In this document: one piece after another, positions 1-6,869 of the stretch
Numbering within the stretch: the stretch's first letter is position 1
Layout: every line of letters begins with the position of its first letter
DNA from: Acidobacteriota bacterium
GTDB lineage: Bacteria; Acidobacteriota; Vicinamibacteria; Vicinamibacterales; UBA2999
Direction of reading: 5' to 3'
Length of the DNA: 9,791 bases
Assembly: GCA_013813075.1 (NCBI GenBank)
Contig: JACCSI010000641.1
Coordinates: forward strand, 1-9,791
Position numbers and translations under genes: made by a program
The notes under the pieces: model-generated
Database searches by the model: none
What the model saw: the letters and a program-made list of their open reading frames with translations, nothing else
What the model was told of the DNA's origin: nothing

Positions 1-260
1 GGTACGAACGGCTGTGGCAAAGTTTTGCGGTGTTGTTGCCGGTGCAAAGCGTGGGCGTGATGGGCGATGCGCGCACCTATGAATTCACGGTGGCGATTCG
101 CGCCGTGGAGAGCCTCGATGGCATGACCGCCGATTGGGCGCGATTACCACATGACCTGCTCGCGTCGATTTCGTCACGCATCGTCAACGAGGTCAAGGGC
201 ATCAATCGGGTTGTGTACGACATCTCGTCGAAGCCACCGTCAACGATTGAATGGGAATAG
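1..260 (+). CDS. guaA: GMP synthase (glutamine-hydrolysing), C-terminal end (5' partial)
   Basis: This is the last 85 codons of GMP synthase; the gene begins before the window and the first complete codon is at position 3. GuaA converts XMP to GMP in the cytoplasm using ATP and glutamine, the final step of guanine nucleotide synthesis. The visible part is the C-terminal dimerisation/XMP-binding domain. It carries the family landmarks [18 protein letters not shown] and [16 protein letters not shown], which align from memory almost residue for residue with the E. coli C-terminus, including the terminal TIEWE before the TAG stop. The amidotransferase and ATP-pyrophosphatase domains are outside the window. 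It is followed by a 173-base gap before dnaE, so it need not belong to the same transcript. The assignment is firm; completeness of the gene cannot be judged here. Confidence 0.96.
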   Translation, partial: YERLWQSFAVLLPVQSVGVMGDARTYEFTVAIRAVESLDGMTADWARLPHDLLASISSRIVNEVKGINRVVYDISSKPPSTIEWE

Positions 261-365
261 AACAGTGCTGAGTGCGCGGCGCGGCGTGTCACACCTGGGG
301 GCGAACCGCGGAGGGCGGACTGCGCTGTATCCTGATCTTGTCGCTGCGCACCAAGCACTCGTCGG

Positions 366-388
366 TGGGCCCGTCGCAACCGGGCCCG
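366..388 (+). other. GC-only hairpin in the guaA-dnaE gap
   Basis: Bases 367-373 (GGGCCCG) pair perfectly with 381-387 (CGGGCCC) around a 7-base loop, with a T-G wobble at the base (366/388). No T-run follows, so it does not meet the usual pattern of an intrinsic terminator. It could be a weak guaA terminator, an mRNA-end stabiliser, or chance in GC-rich DNA. The rest of the gap (261-433) shows no convincing -10/-35 pair that I can see. Confidence 0.25.
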
Positions 389-433
389 ACGCACGCGCCG
401 CGGCACGACGCACGTACGCACTGAGCACCATCA

Positions 434-3400
434 ATGGCCGCTGAATTCGTCCACCTGCATCTCCACACCGAGTTCTCACTCCTCGACGGCGCCTGCCGAA
501 TCGACGAGTTACTCGACGAGGCGGCCAGGCTCGAGATGCCGGCGCTGGCGGTCACCGAGCACGGCAACATGTTTTCGTCGGTCGTATTCCACGACGCGGC
601 GAAGAAGCGTGGCATCAAACCGATTCTTGGGTGCGAGGTGTACGTGGCTCCGGGTAGCCGCACCGACAAGAGCGGCACCATCGGTGAGACCGCGAATCAT
701 CTGGTGCTGCTGGCGGAAACCGACGAGGGCTACAAGAACCTGATCAAGCTGGTGTCCTCCGGTTACACGGAGGGCTTTTACTACAAGCCGCGCATCGACA
801 AAGACCTGCTCGCGCAGCACAGCAAGGGACTCATTGGCCTCAGCAGCTGCCTCAAGGGGGAAGTCGCCAGCGAGATTCGCACCGAACAGGCGAAGAAGGC
901 GATGGCCGCCGCGGCGAGCTATCGCGACATCCTTGGCGAGGGGAACTTCTTTCTCGAGATGCAATTCCAGGGCATCGAGGAGCAGCGTATCGTCAACACC
1001 GGCTTGCTGCCGATTGCGCGCGACCTCCACATGCCGCTCGTCTGCACCAACGACGTGCACTACCTCAGACAGGACGACCACAAACCGCACGACATCCTGC
1101 TGTGCATCGGCACTGGGAAGTCGGTGCACGACGCGCAGCGGCTGCGCTATCACGGCGATCAGTTCTTCCTCAAGACCGCGGCCGAAATGGCCACGATCTT
1201 CAAGGACCACCCCGACGCGCTCAGAAACACGATCCGCATTGCCGAGCGCGTCAACGTCGACATTCCAAGCGGCCAGCATCACCTGCCGAAGTTCGACGTG
1301 CCCGAAGGCTTCGATATCGCTGGCTACTTCGAACACGTGGCGCGTCAGGGCTTTGCCGACCGCCTCGTGCGGCTGCGGCCGCTGGCCGAGGGCGGTAAGC
1401 TGCGTCACGCGATCAGCGACTACGAACAGCGACTGTCGTACGAGATCGAGATGGTCAAGCGCATGGGTTTCCCCGGCTATCTGCTGATCGTCTGGGACTT
1501 CATTCGCTACGCGCGCGAGCAGCACATTCCGGTGGGCCCGGGGAGAGGGTCGGCCGCCGGGAGTCTGGTCGCCTGGGCGATGCGCATTACCGACGTCGAC
1601 CCGCTGCACTACGACCTCATTTTCGAGCGTTTCCTCAACCCGGAACGCGTCTCGATGCCCGATATCGATGTCGACTTCTGCGAGCGACGCCGCGGCGAGG
1701 TCATCGAGTACGTCACCCGCCGGTATGGCCGCGAAAACGTCTCGCAGATCATCACGTTCGGCACGATGAAGGCCAAGGCGGTCGTCCGCGACGTTGGCCG
1801 GGCGATGGACATGCCGTACGCGGACGTCGACCGGATCGCCAAGCAGATTCCTCCGGCGCTCGACATGACGCTGCACAAGGCGTTGGCGGAAAATCCCGTG
1901 CTGCGCAAGATGCAGGATGACGATCCGCGCGTCAAGGACCTGCTCGACATGGGGAAGCGCCTCGAAGGCATGTCGCGCAATGCCGGCGTGCATGCCGCGG
2001 GCGTCGTCATTGCGCCGGGCCCGATTTCCGACTACGCGCCGCTCTTCAAGAGCAACCGCGACGAAATCACGACCCAGTGGGCGATGAAAGAGGTCGAACG
2101 CGTCGGCCTGCTCAAGATGGACTTCCTGGGCCTCAGCACGCTGACCCTGATTCGCGACGCCCTCGGTGAGATCAAGCGCACCGAGGGCTTTGACCTCGAC
2201 ATCGACGCCATCCCGCTCGACGATGCCAAGACGTATCAGTTGTTTGTCGATGGCCAGACCTACGGCATTTTCCAGTTCGAGAGCTCCGGCATGCGCGAGT
2301 TGCTGCGCAAGGCCAAGCCGCAGCGCCTCGACGACCTGATTGCGATGAACGCGCTCTATCGTCCCGGCCCGCTCAAGTCGGGCATGGTGGACGACTACAT
2401 TTCGCGCAAGGCGGGCAAGAGCGAAGTCAAGTACGAGCTGCCGCAGCTCGAACCGATCCTGTCGGACACCTACGGTGTCATCGCCTACCAGGAACAGGTG
2501 ATGCGCATTGCATCGACGCTCGCGGGCTTCACGCTCGGGCAGTCCGACGTGCTGCGCAAGGCCATGGGGAAGAAGGATCCCAAGGTCATGGCCAAGCAGC
2601 GCGAAGCCTTCATGGCCGGCGCGCGCACCAACGCCGTCAACGAGAAAAAGGCGGCCAAAATTTTCGGCTTGATGGAGTACTTTGCCGGCTACGGCTTCAA
2701 CAAGTCGCACTCGACTGCATACGCGTATCTGGCGTATCAGACGGCGTATCTCAAGGCCAATTACCCGCGGCACTTTGCGGCGGCCTTGCTGACCATCGAA
2801 GCCGCCAACACCGACAAGCTGGCGCTCTACATCGGCGAATGTCGCGACCGCGGCATCGCGGTGTTGCCGCCCGACATCAACGAAAGTCACCTCCACTTCA
2901 CGGTCGTACCGGAGGGGGTGCGGTTCGGGCTGACGGCCATCAAGGGACTGGGCGATGGCGCCATACACTCAGTCCTGGCCGTGCGGACAGCTGTGGGTCG
3001 CATCGCGTCGCTGCATCAGCTCTGTGGAGAGCTCGACCTGCGCCTTGCCAATAAGCGGGTGTTGGAAGCGCTCGTCAAGGGAGGAGCGTGTGATCGCCTG
3101 CTGGCATCGGGCGTGTCCCTTGCGGTCGGCCGTGCCAAACTGCTCGCCGCGGTCGACAGTGCAATTGAACACGGCACCAGAACACAGCGTGATCGCGATC
3201 AAGGACAGGCGGATTTGTTTGGCGCCGACGCCGACGGGGACCACAGTCTCACGTTGATTCGTCTGCCCGAGGTCGGCGCCTGGACAGAGATGGAACTGTT
3301 GGCCAACGAGAAGGAGGCCCTTGGGCTCTATTTGAGTGGCCATCCACTGGATCGTTACGCCGAGGCGCTGCGCGCATTTGGCGCCAAAACGGTCGGCGAC

Positions 3401-3961
3401 CTGGTGCTCGCGGAGTTGCCCCGATCCGACGACGGTGTCCCCGGCCGGTTGATGTATGAAGATATCCATGTCGGCGGCATCATTGCCGGCGTTCGGCCAC
3501 TCAAGACCAAGAAAGGTGACCGCATGGGTGTCTTCACACTCGAGGACGCCCAGGGCGCGGTCGAGGTCGTGGTATTTCCCGAACCGTTCGCCCGCTTCGC
3601 GCACTTGATTGAGACCGGCAACCTGATTGCGGTCCGTGGCAAGTTCGAGCGCGACGAGGAGTCGTCGCGCATGCAGGCCAATGAGCTGTTTCCGCTGGAT
3701 GTGCTGCGTGAACGACTGTCCAAGTCGGTCCGGATTCGCATGAATGGCGGGTGCACACGCGAGAAGCTCGAGGCGTTGTGGGATTTGCTGTCTGCCAACC
3801 AGGGTGACCGACCGGTGGCAATCGAATTGGAACTCGAGCGCGGCGGCCGGAAGCTGCGCGTCAGCGCCGACGTGATGGCGCAGATGCGCGTCAAGCCGAG
3901 CGAACAGCTCCTGAACGCGGTTGAAAAGTTGTGCGGCGCCGGCTCGGTGACGCTGCGATGA
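434..3961 (+). CDS. dnaE: DNA polymerase III alpha subunit, DnaE1 type
   Basis: Catalytic subunit of the replicative polymerase; extends both strands at the fork in complex with the sliding clamp and clamp loader. At 1175 residues it matches the family (E. coli 1160). Order of domains: PHP domain (about 5-285), palm/fingers with GPGRGSAAGSL and the catalytic acids D410 and D412 in PDIDVDFC plus D563 in KMDFLGL, a helix-hairpin-helix region (about 832-895), an internal clamp-binding motif QADLF (925-929), an OB fold (about 1010-1090) and the C-terminal domain. The PHP domain keeps all nine expected metal ligands (H9, H11, D18, H43, E68, H89, C139, D207, H209), several of which are lost in E. 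coli. The start was chosen because FVHLHLHTEFSLLDG follows at once, as in other DnaE proteins; there is no clear Shine-Dalgarno. The TGA stop overlaps an ATG (ATGA, 3958-3961) and accA follows, a widely conserved pairing. Confidence 0.98.
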   Translation: MAAEFVHLHLHTEFSLLDGACRIDELLDEAARLEMPALAVTEHGNMFSSVVFHDAAKKRGIKPILGCEVYVAPGSRTDKSGTIGETANHLVLLAETDEGYKNLIKLVSSGYTEGFYYKPRIDKDLLAQHSKGLIGLSSCLKGEVASEIRTEQAKKAMAAAASYRDILGEGNFFLEMQFQGIEEQRIVNTGLLPIARDLHMPLVCTNDVHYLRQDDHKPHDILLCIGTGKSVHDAQRLRYHGDQFFLKTAAEMATIFKDHPDALRNTIRIAERVNVDIPSGQHHLPKFDVPEGFDIAGYFEHVARQGFADRLVRLRPLAEGGKLRHAISDYEQRLSYEIEMVKRMGFPGYLLIVWDFIRYAREQHIPVGPGRGSAAGSLVAWAMRITDVDPLHYDLIFERFLNPERVSMPDIDVDFCERRRGEVIEYVTRRYGRENVSQIITFGTMKAKAVVRDVGRAMDMPYADVDRIAKQIPPALDMTLHKALAENPVLRKMQDDDPRVKDLLDMGKRLEGMSRNAGVHAAGVVIAPGPISDYAPLFKSNRDEITTQWAMKEVERVGLLKMDFLGLSTLTLIRDALGEIKRTEGFDLDIDAIPLDDAKTYQLFVDGQTYGIFQFESSGMRELLRKAKPQRLDDLIAMNALYRPGPLKSGMVDDYISRKAGKSEVKYELPQLEPILSDTYGVIAYQEQVMRIASTLAGFTLGQSDVLRKAMGKKDPKVMAKQREAFMAGARTNAVNEKKAAKIFGLMEYFAGYGFNKSHSTAYAYLAYQTAYLKANYPRHFAAALLTIEAANTDKLALYIGECRDRGIAVLPPDINESHLHFTVVPEGVRFGLTAIKGLGDGAIHSVLAVRTAVGRIASLHQLCGELDLRLANKRVLEALVKGGACDRLLASGVSLAVGRAKLLAAVDSAIEHGTRTQRDRDQGQADLFGADADGDHSLTLIRLPEVGAWTEMELLANEKEALGLYLSGHPLDRYAEALRAFGAKTVGDLVLAELPRSDDGVPGRLMYEDIHVGGIIAGVRPLKTKKGDRMGVFTLEDAQGAVEVVVFPEPFARFAHLIETGNLIAVRGKFERDEESSRMQANELFPLDVLRERLSKSVRIRMNGGCTREKLEALWDLLSANQGDRPVAIELELERGGRKLRVSADVMAQMRVKPSEQLLNAVEKLCGAGSVTLR
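3946..3950 (+). promoter_or_regulatory. Shine-Dalgarno-like GGTGA before the ATGA overlap
   Basis: GGTGA lies 7 bases upstream of the ATG at 3958 that overlaps the dnaE stop. It matches the 3' part of the full Shine-Dalgarno complement (AAGGAGGTGA). It is inside the dnaE reading frame, so it may simply encode protein. Its spacing favours translation of the tiny ORF at 3958. Confidence 0.3.
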
Positions 3962-4032
3962 CGGCCACTCACATCATGGGGGTCGTGGCGGTGGGACTCG
4001 TGTCCTTCTCGCCCATCGTGGTCCTCCGGTAA
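3958..4032 (+). CDS. Tiny hydrophobic ORF bridging dnaE and accA (24 aa, unrecognised)
   Basis: A 24-codon frame starts on ATGA, sharing bases with the dnaE stop, and ends at TAA (4030-4032), 5 bases before the accA ATG. A GGTGA sequence sits 7 bases upstream. The predicted peptide begins MTATHIMGVVAVGLVSF and is mostly hydrophobic, of a length that could just cross a membrane. I do not recognise it. The likeliest role, if translated, is translational coupling of dnaE to accA, whose own start lacks a visible Shine-Dalgarno; the peptide may be irrelevant. A frame of 24 codons is easily open by chance in GC-rich DNA, so the support comes from its fitted ends, not its length. Confidence 0.3.
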   Translation: MTATHIMGVVAVGLVSFSPIVVLR

Positions 4033-4037
4033 TCACC

Positions 4038-5003
4038 ATGCCCGAGTTACTGGACTTCGAAGAACCGGTCGGCGTGCTCCTCAAGGAGATCGAAGCCCTG
4101 TCGATGCTGCCGGACAGCGACCAGCGTCGGCAGGACATCACGCGGCTCACTGAGCGGATCGTCTCAGTTCGCGCGGAGCTGTACCGCGGCCTGACCCCCT
4201 GGCAGCGCGTACTCGTCGCTCGTCATCCGTCGCGTCCGACCACGCTCGATTACATCGAGCGGCTGTTCACCGACTTCATCGAAATCCATGGGGACCGCCG
4301 CTTTGCGGACGACCACGCGATCGTGACCGGTCTGGCCCGGTACCGCGACCAGGAGATCCTCGTCGTCGGCCACCAGAAGGGCAGCGACACCAAGCAGAAA
4401 ATTTACCGCAATTTCGGCTACGCCCGCCCCGAGGGCTACCGCAAGGCGTTGCGCGCGATGCAGACGGCGCAGAAGTTCGGCCGTCCCATCGTCTGTTTCG
4501 TCGATACGCCGGCGGCCTATCCCGGCATCGAATCGGAAGAACGCGGCGTGGCGGAGGCCATCGCACTGAACCTGCGCGAGATGGCGATGCTCGAAGTGCC
4601 GGTGGTCATCGTCGTCCATGGGGAAGGCGGCAGTGGCGGCGCGTTGGGCATTGCGGTCGGCGACCGTATTCTGATGCACGAGTTCGCCATTTACAGCGTG
4701 ATTCCGCCCGAAGGGTGCGCGGCCATCCTCTGGCGGGATTCCGCCAGGAAGGTGGAGGCGTCAGCGGCGCTCAAGCTGACGGCCCCCGACCTGCTCGGCC
4801 TCGGGATCATCGACGAGATTATCAAGGAACCGATTGGCGGTGCTCATACTGACCCGGCGGCGGCAACGACGCTGCTGGATGAAGCGCTCCATCGCACACT
4901 CGGCGAAGTGGCGGCACTCGAGGTCAATGTCCGACTCGAACTTCGCTATCAGAAGTTTCGGAAGATGGGTTCGATCGGCATCGTCGAGGAGGCGGAGTCG
5001 TGA
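4038..5003 (+). CDS. accA: Acetyl-CoA carboxylase, carboxyltransferase subunit alpha
   Basis: AccA and AccD together transfer the carboxyl group from carboxybiotin to acetyl-CoA, giving malonyl-CoA for fatty acid (and so membrane and LPS) synthesis in the cytoplasm. The product is 321 residues, the usual length (E. coli 319). It has the N-terminal helical stretch (about 1-60), RPTTLDYIERLFTDF and the crotonase-like core. Diagnostic motifs are PIVCFVDTPAAYPGIESEER, the glycine-rich GEGGSGGALGIAVGD (from G195) that forms the active-site oxyanion pocket, and YSVIPPEGCAAILWRD. No zinc finger is present, as expected, since that belongs to AccD, which is not in the window. The start is the first ATG after the bridging ORF; no Shine-Dalgarno is visible before it (the upstream CCTCC is the wrong sense). 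The stop overlaps a GTG (GTGA, 5000-5003). The C-terminus runs a little beyond the core and ends IVEEAES. Confidence 0.97.
   Translation: MPELLDFEEPVGVLLKEIEALSMLPDSDQRRQDITRLTERIVSVRAELYRGLTPWQRVLVARHPSRPTTLDYIERLFTDFIEIHGDRRFADDHAIVTGLARYRDQEILVVGHQKGSDTKQKIYRNFGYARPEGYRKALRAMQTAQKFGRPIVCFVDTPAAYPGIESEERGVAEAIALNLREMAMLEVPVVIVVHGEGGSGGALGIAVGDRILMHEFAIYSVIPPEGCAAILWRDSARKVEASAALKLTAPDLLGLGIIDEIIKEPIGGAHTDPAAATTLLDEALHRTLGEVAALEVNVRLELRYQKFRKMGSIGIVEEAES
4987..4992 (+). promoter_or_regulatory. Perfect Shine-Dalgarno AGGAGG before the GTGA overlap
   Basis: AGGAGG ends 7 bases before the GTG at 5000 that overlaps the accA stop. It is the strongest ribosome-binding-site match at any gene junction in this window and it is ideally spaced for GTG 5000, but not for the recJ ATG at 5085 (over 90 bases away) nor GTG 5019 (26 bases). 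It also encodes part of the accA C-terminal EE pair, so selection for the protein cannot be excluded. Confidence 0.45.
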
Positions 5004-5083
5004 ACGTCACCGCGGCGAGTGTCAACGTGGTCACTGCCCGCCAGAGGTGGTACGTGTCGCTGCCGACTGTGGACGTCAACTGA
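5000..5083 (+). CDS. Tiny ORF bridging accA and recJ (27 aa, unrecognised)
   Basis: A 27-codon frame starts at GTG on the accA stop (GTGA) and ends with TGA at 5081-5083, one base before the recJ ATG (TGACATG). A perfect AGGAGG lies 7 bases upstream of the GTG. The peptide begins MNVTAASVNVVTARQRW and shows no signal peptide or membrane segment; I do not recognise it. The arrangement fits a ribosome loading at AGGAGG, translating the short frame and restarting at recJ, which has no Shine-Dalgarno of its own. This is inference from geometry. It could still be an unselected frame, but the fit at both ends plus the Shine-Dalgarno makes it the better supported of the two tiny ORFs. Confidence 0.4.
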   Translation: MNVTAASVNVVTARQRWYVSLPTVDVN

Positions 5084-5084
5084 C

Positions 5085-6794
5085 ATGGCGGCACCACGTA
5101 TCTGGAATTCGCGTCCCTGTGACGAGGACTGCGCAACGACGCTTGCCCGCGAGCTCAACGTCTCACCAGTGGTGGCCCGCCTGCTCGCCATCCGCGGTCT
5201 CGACCATGCAGACAGCGCCGCACGGTTCCTGAAGCCATCGCTCGACCACCTGCTGGATCCCATGGGACTCGCCGACATGGATCGCGCGGTCGAACGGCTG
5301 CTTCGCGCCATTGCGCAGGGCGAGCGCATTGCCGTACATGGCGATTATGACGTCGATGGCATCACCTCGACGGTCATCCTGCGCCGTGCCCTGGAACTCC
5401 TCGGCGCAAAAGTCACGCACTTCATTCCAGAACGGCTGCGCGACGGCTACGGCCTGCAGCCGGCGGCCCTGGAGCGGTTGCACGCGGAGGGCGTCCATGT
5501 GGTCGTGTCGGTCGACTGCGGCATCCGCGGCGCGGATGCGGCCCGCCGTGCGCGGGAATTGGGTCTCGACCTCATCATTACCGACCATCACGAGCCCGAT
5601 CACGACCTGCCGCAATGCACGGCTGTCGTCAATCCCAAGCGACACGACTGCACCTACGCCGACAAGGATCTCGCTGGCGTCGGCGTCGCCCTCAAGCTGG
5701 TCCAGGCACTGTGCGCGCGTTCGGGGAAAAGCCATTGGCTGCCGGCGTTTGTCAAAATTGCCGCCATCGGCACGCTCGCCGACGTCGTGCCGCTCGTCGG
5801 TGAGAATCGCGTCATTGCCAAGCTCGGCCTGCAGATGCTCTCGAAGGGGCCGCACAAGATCGGGATGCGGGCGCTGCTCGCCGTAGCCGGACTGACCGGC
5901 AAGCAGATCGACAGCTATCACATCGCATTCATGATGGCACCGCGCATCAATGCGGCGGGGCGCATGAGCACACCGGATATCGCCACGCGTTTGCTGCTGG
6001 CGTCGGATGAAGCGATGGGCGACGAAGCGCGCGGCTTGGCCGAACAGCTCGAAACCGAGAACACCCGCCGCCGCACCGAGGAGCAGGACATCGTCGCGAG
6101 AGCACGGAAAGTGATCGAGACGGATCCCGAGATCGGCTCACGTGCGATCCTCGTCGTTGCAGGCGAGGGCTGGCACCGCGGCGTCATCGGCATCGTCGCC
6201 TCGAAACTCGTCGACGCGTTCTACCGCCCGACGATCGTGCTGTCGATCGACGACGGCATCGCGCATGGGTCATGCCGCAGCATTCCGGGCTTCGACATGC
6301 TGGCCGCGCTCGAGTCGTGCGCGCCCTTGCTGCTACGTTTTGGCGGGCACAAGCAGGCCGCCGGACTTCAGCTCGAAGCAGCGCGCATCAAGGAGTTTCG
6401 TCAGGCCATCAACGTGTGGGGCGACGACCGCCTGGGCCCCGATGACCTGCGGCCCCGCTTGTGGTTGGATGGTCCGCTCACATTTGGCGGCATCAACAGT
6501 CGGGTGGCGGCGGAACTGTCGACCCTCGCGCCATTCGGACCCGGCAATCCCAAACCAATCTTTCACACCACCGGTGTCCAGATTGTGGACGGTCCCCGCA
6601 AACTGAAGGACCGGCACCTGAAAATGTCGTTTTGCCAGGACCAGCGCGTGTTCCGCGCGATCTCATGGAACTCAGCGGAGCGGGAACCGTTGCTGACCGA
6701 GAAAAAGAACGCCGTCGATCTCGCATATTCGCTCGAAGAAAACGAATTTCAAGGCGCGAAGTATCTCGAGCTGCGAGTCGAGGATTTCCGGTAA
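5085..6794 (+). CDS. recJ: Single-stranded-DNA-specific 5'-3' exonuclease RecJ
   Basis: RecJ degrades single-stranded DNA 5' to 3' in recombinational repair, mismatch repair and stalled-fork processing. The protein is 569 residues from the chosen ATG (E. coli 577). DHH domain: motif DYDVDG (87-92), the aspartate of SVDCGIRG (D144), DHH (167-169) and the DLAGVGVALKL helix. These aspartates and histidines bind the catalytic metal ions and all are present. The linker motif APRINAAGR (285-293), the DHHA1 domain with GWHRGVIGIVA (from 362) and GGHKQAAG (420-427), and a C-terminal OB-like domain ending LELRVEDFR complete the family pattern. An upstream in-frame GTG (5019) would add 22 residues rich in Trp, Cys and Arg that do not resemble RecJ N-termini, and it has no ribosome binding site, so ATG 5085 is preferred. 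It sits one base after the stop of the bridging ORF, suggesting coupled translation with accA. Confidence 0.97.
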   Translation: MAAPRIWNSRPCDEDCATTLARELNVSPVVARLLAIRGLDHADSAARFLKPSLDHLLDPMGLADMDRAVERLLRAIAQGERIAVHGDYDVDGITSTVILRRALELLGAKVTHFIPERLRDGYGLQPAALERLHAEGVHVVVSVDCGIRGADAARRARELGLDLIITDHHEPDHDLPQCTAVVNPKRHDCTYADKDLAGVGVALKLVQALCARSGKSHWLPAFVKIAAIGTLADVVPLVGENRVIAKLGLQMLSKGPHKIGMRALLAVAGLTGKQIDSYHIAFMMAPRINAAGRMSTPDIATRLLLASDEAMGDEARGLAEQLETENTRRRTEEQDIVARARKVIETDPEIGSRAILVVAGEGWHRGVIGIVASKLVDAFYRPTIVLSIDDGIAHGSCRSIPGFDMLAALESCAPLLLRFGGHKQAAGLQLEAARIKEFRQAINVWGDDRLGPDDLRPRLWLDGPLTFGGINSRVAAELSTLAPFGPGNPKPIFHTTGVQIVDGPRKLKDRHLKMSFCQDQRVFRAISWNSAEREPLLTEKKNAVDLAYSLEENEFQGAKYLELRVEDFR

Positions 6795-6857
6795 CCGCCT
6801 CGCCGCGCACCACCGGTGGCTGGCCGCGTTGCGGTGCTGAGCTTCGGAGCCACACGG

Positions 6858-6863
6858 TACAAT
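6858..6863 (+). promoter_or_regulatory. Possible -10 box of a leaderless promoter for the lptC/A gene
   Basis: TACAAT matches the sigma-70 -10 consensus at 5 of 6 positions, in a short AT-rich patch of a GC-rich gap. It ends 6 bases before the ATG at 6870, so transcription starting about 7 bases downstream would begin at the start codon. No Shine-Dalgarno is present, which agrees with a leaderless mRNA. No good -35 element is found at the usual spacing (6835-6840 reads TGCTGA), which weakens the call. Confidence 0.3.
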
Positions 6864-6869
6864 CAATCA

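Noticed and set aside
265..444. A 59-codon frame from GTG 265 that fills the guaA-dnaE gap and overlaps the dnaE start by 11 bases.
   Set aside because: It has no Shine-Dalgarno and an Arg/Ala/Gly-rich translation typical of non-coding GC-rich DNA, and the frame is simply open from upstream (151) through guaA.
509..2968. An 819-codon open frame on the minus strand, opposite dnaE.
   Set aside because: Its codons are in exact register with dnaE codons, so its stops correspond only to sense TTA, CTA and TCA, which this GC-rich gene avoids. It is bounded precisely by a dnaE TTA (509-511) and a TCA (2969-2971). The translation is low-complexity and resembles no family I know. The smaller minus-strand frames opposite accA, recJ and the lpt genes look like shadows of the same kind.
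5019..5084. GTG 5019 as the recJ start, adding 22 residues.
   Set aside because: The extension is rich in Trp, Cys and Arg, unlike RecJ N-termini, and the only good Shine-Dalgarno nearby is 26 bases away and better placed for GTG 5000.
6810..6819. Palindrome CCACCGGTGG in the recJ-lptC/A gap.
   Set aside because: A 10-base perfect palindrome without a loop or T-run is not a terminator, and in such GC-rich DNA it is not enough to propose an operator.
6816..6869. GTG 6816 as the start of the lptC/A gene.
   Set aside because: It would put 18 extra residues before the basic start and membrane anchor, lacks a ribosome binding site, and would read through the TACAAT box.
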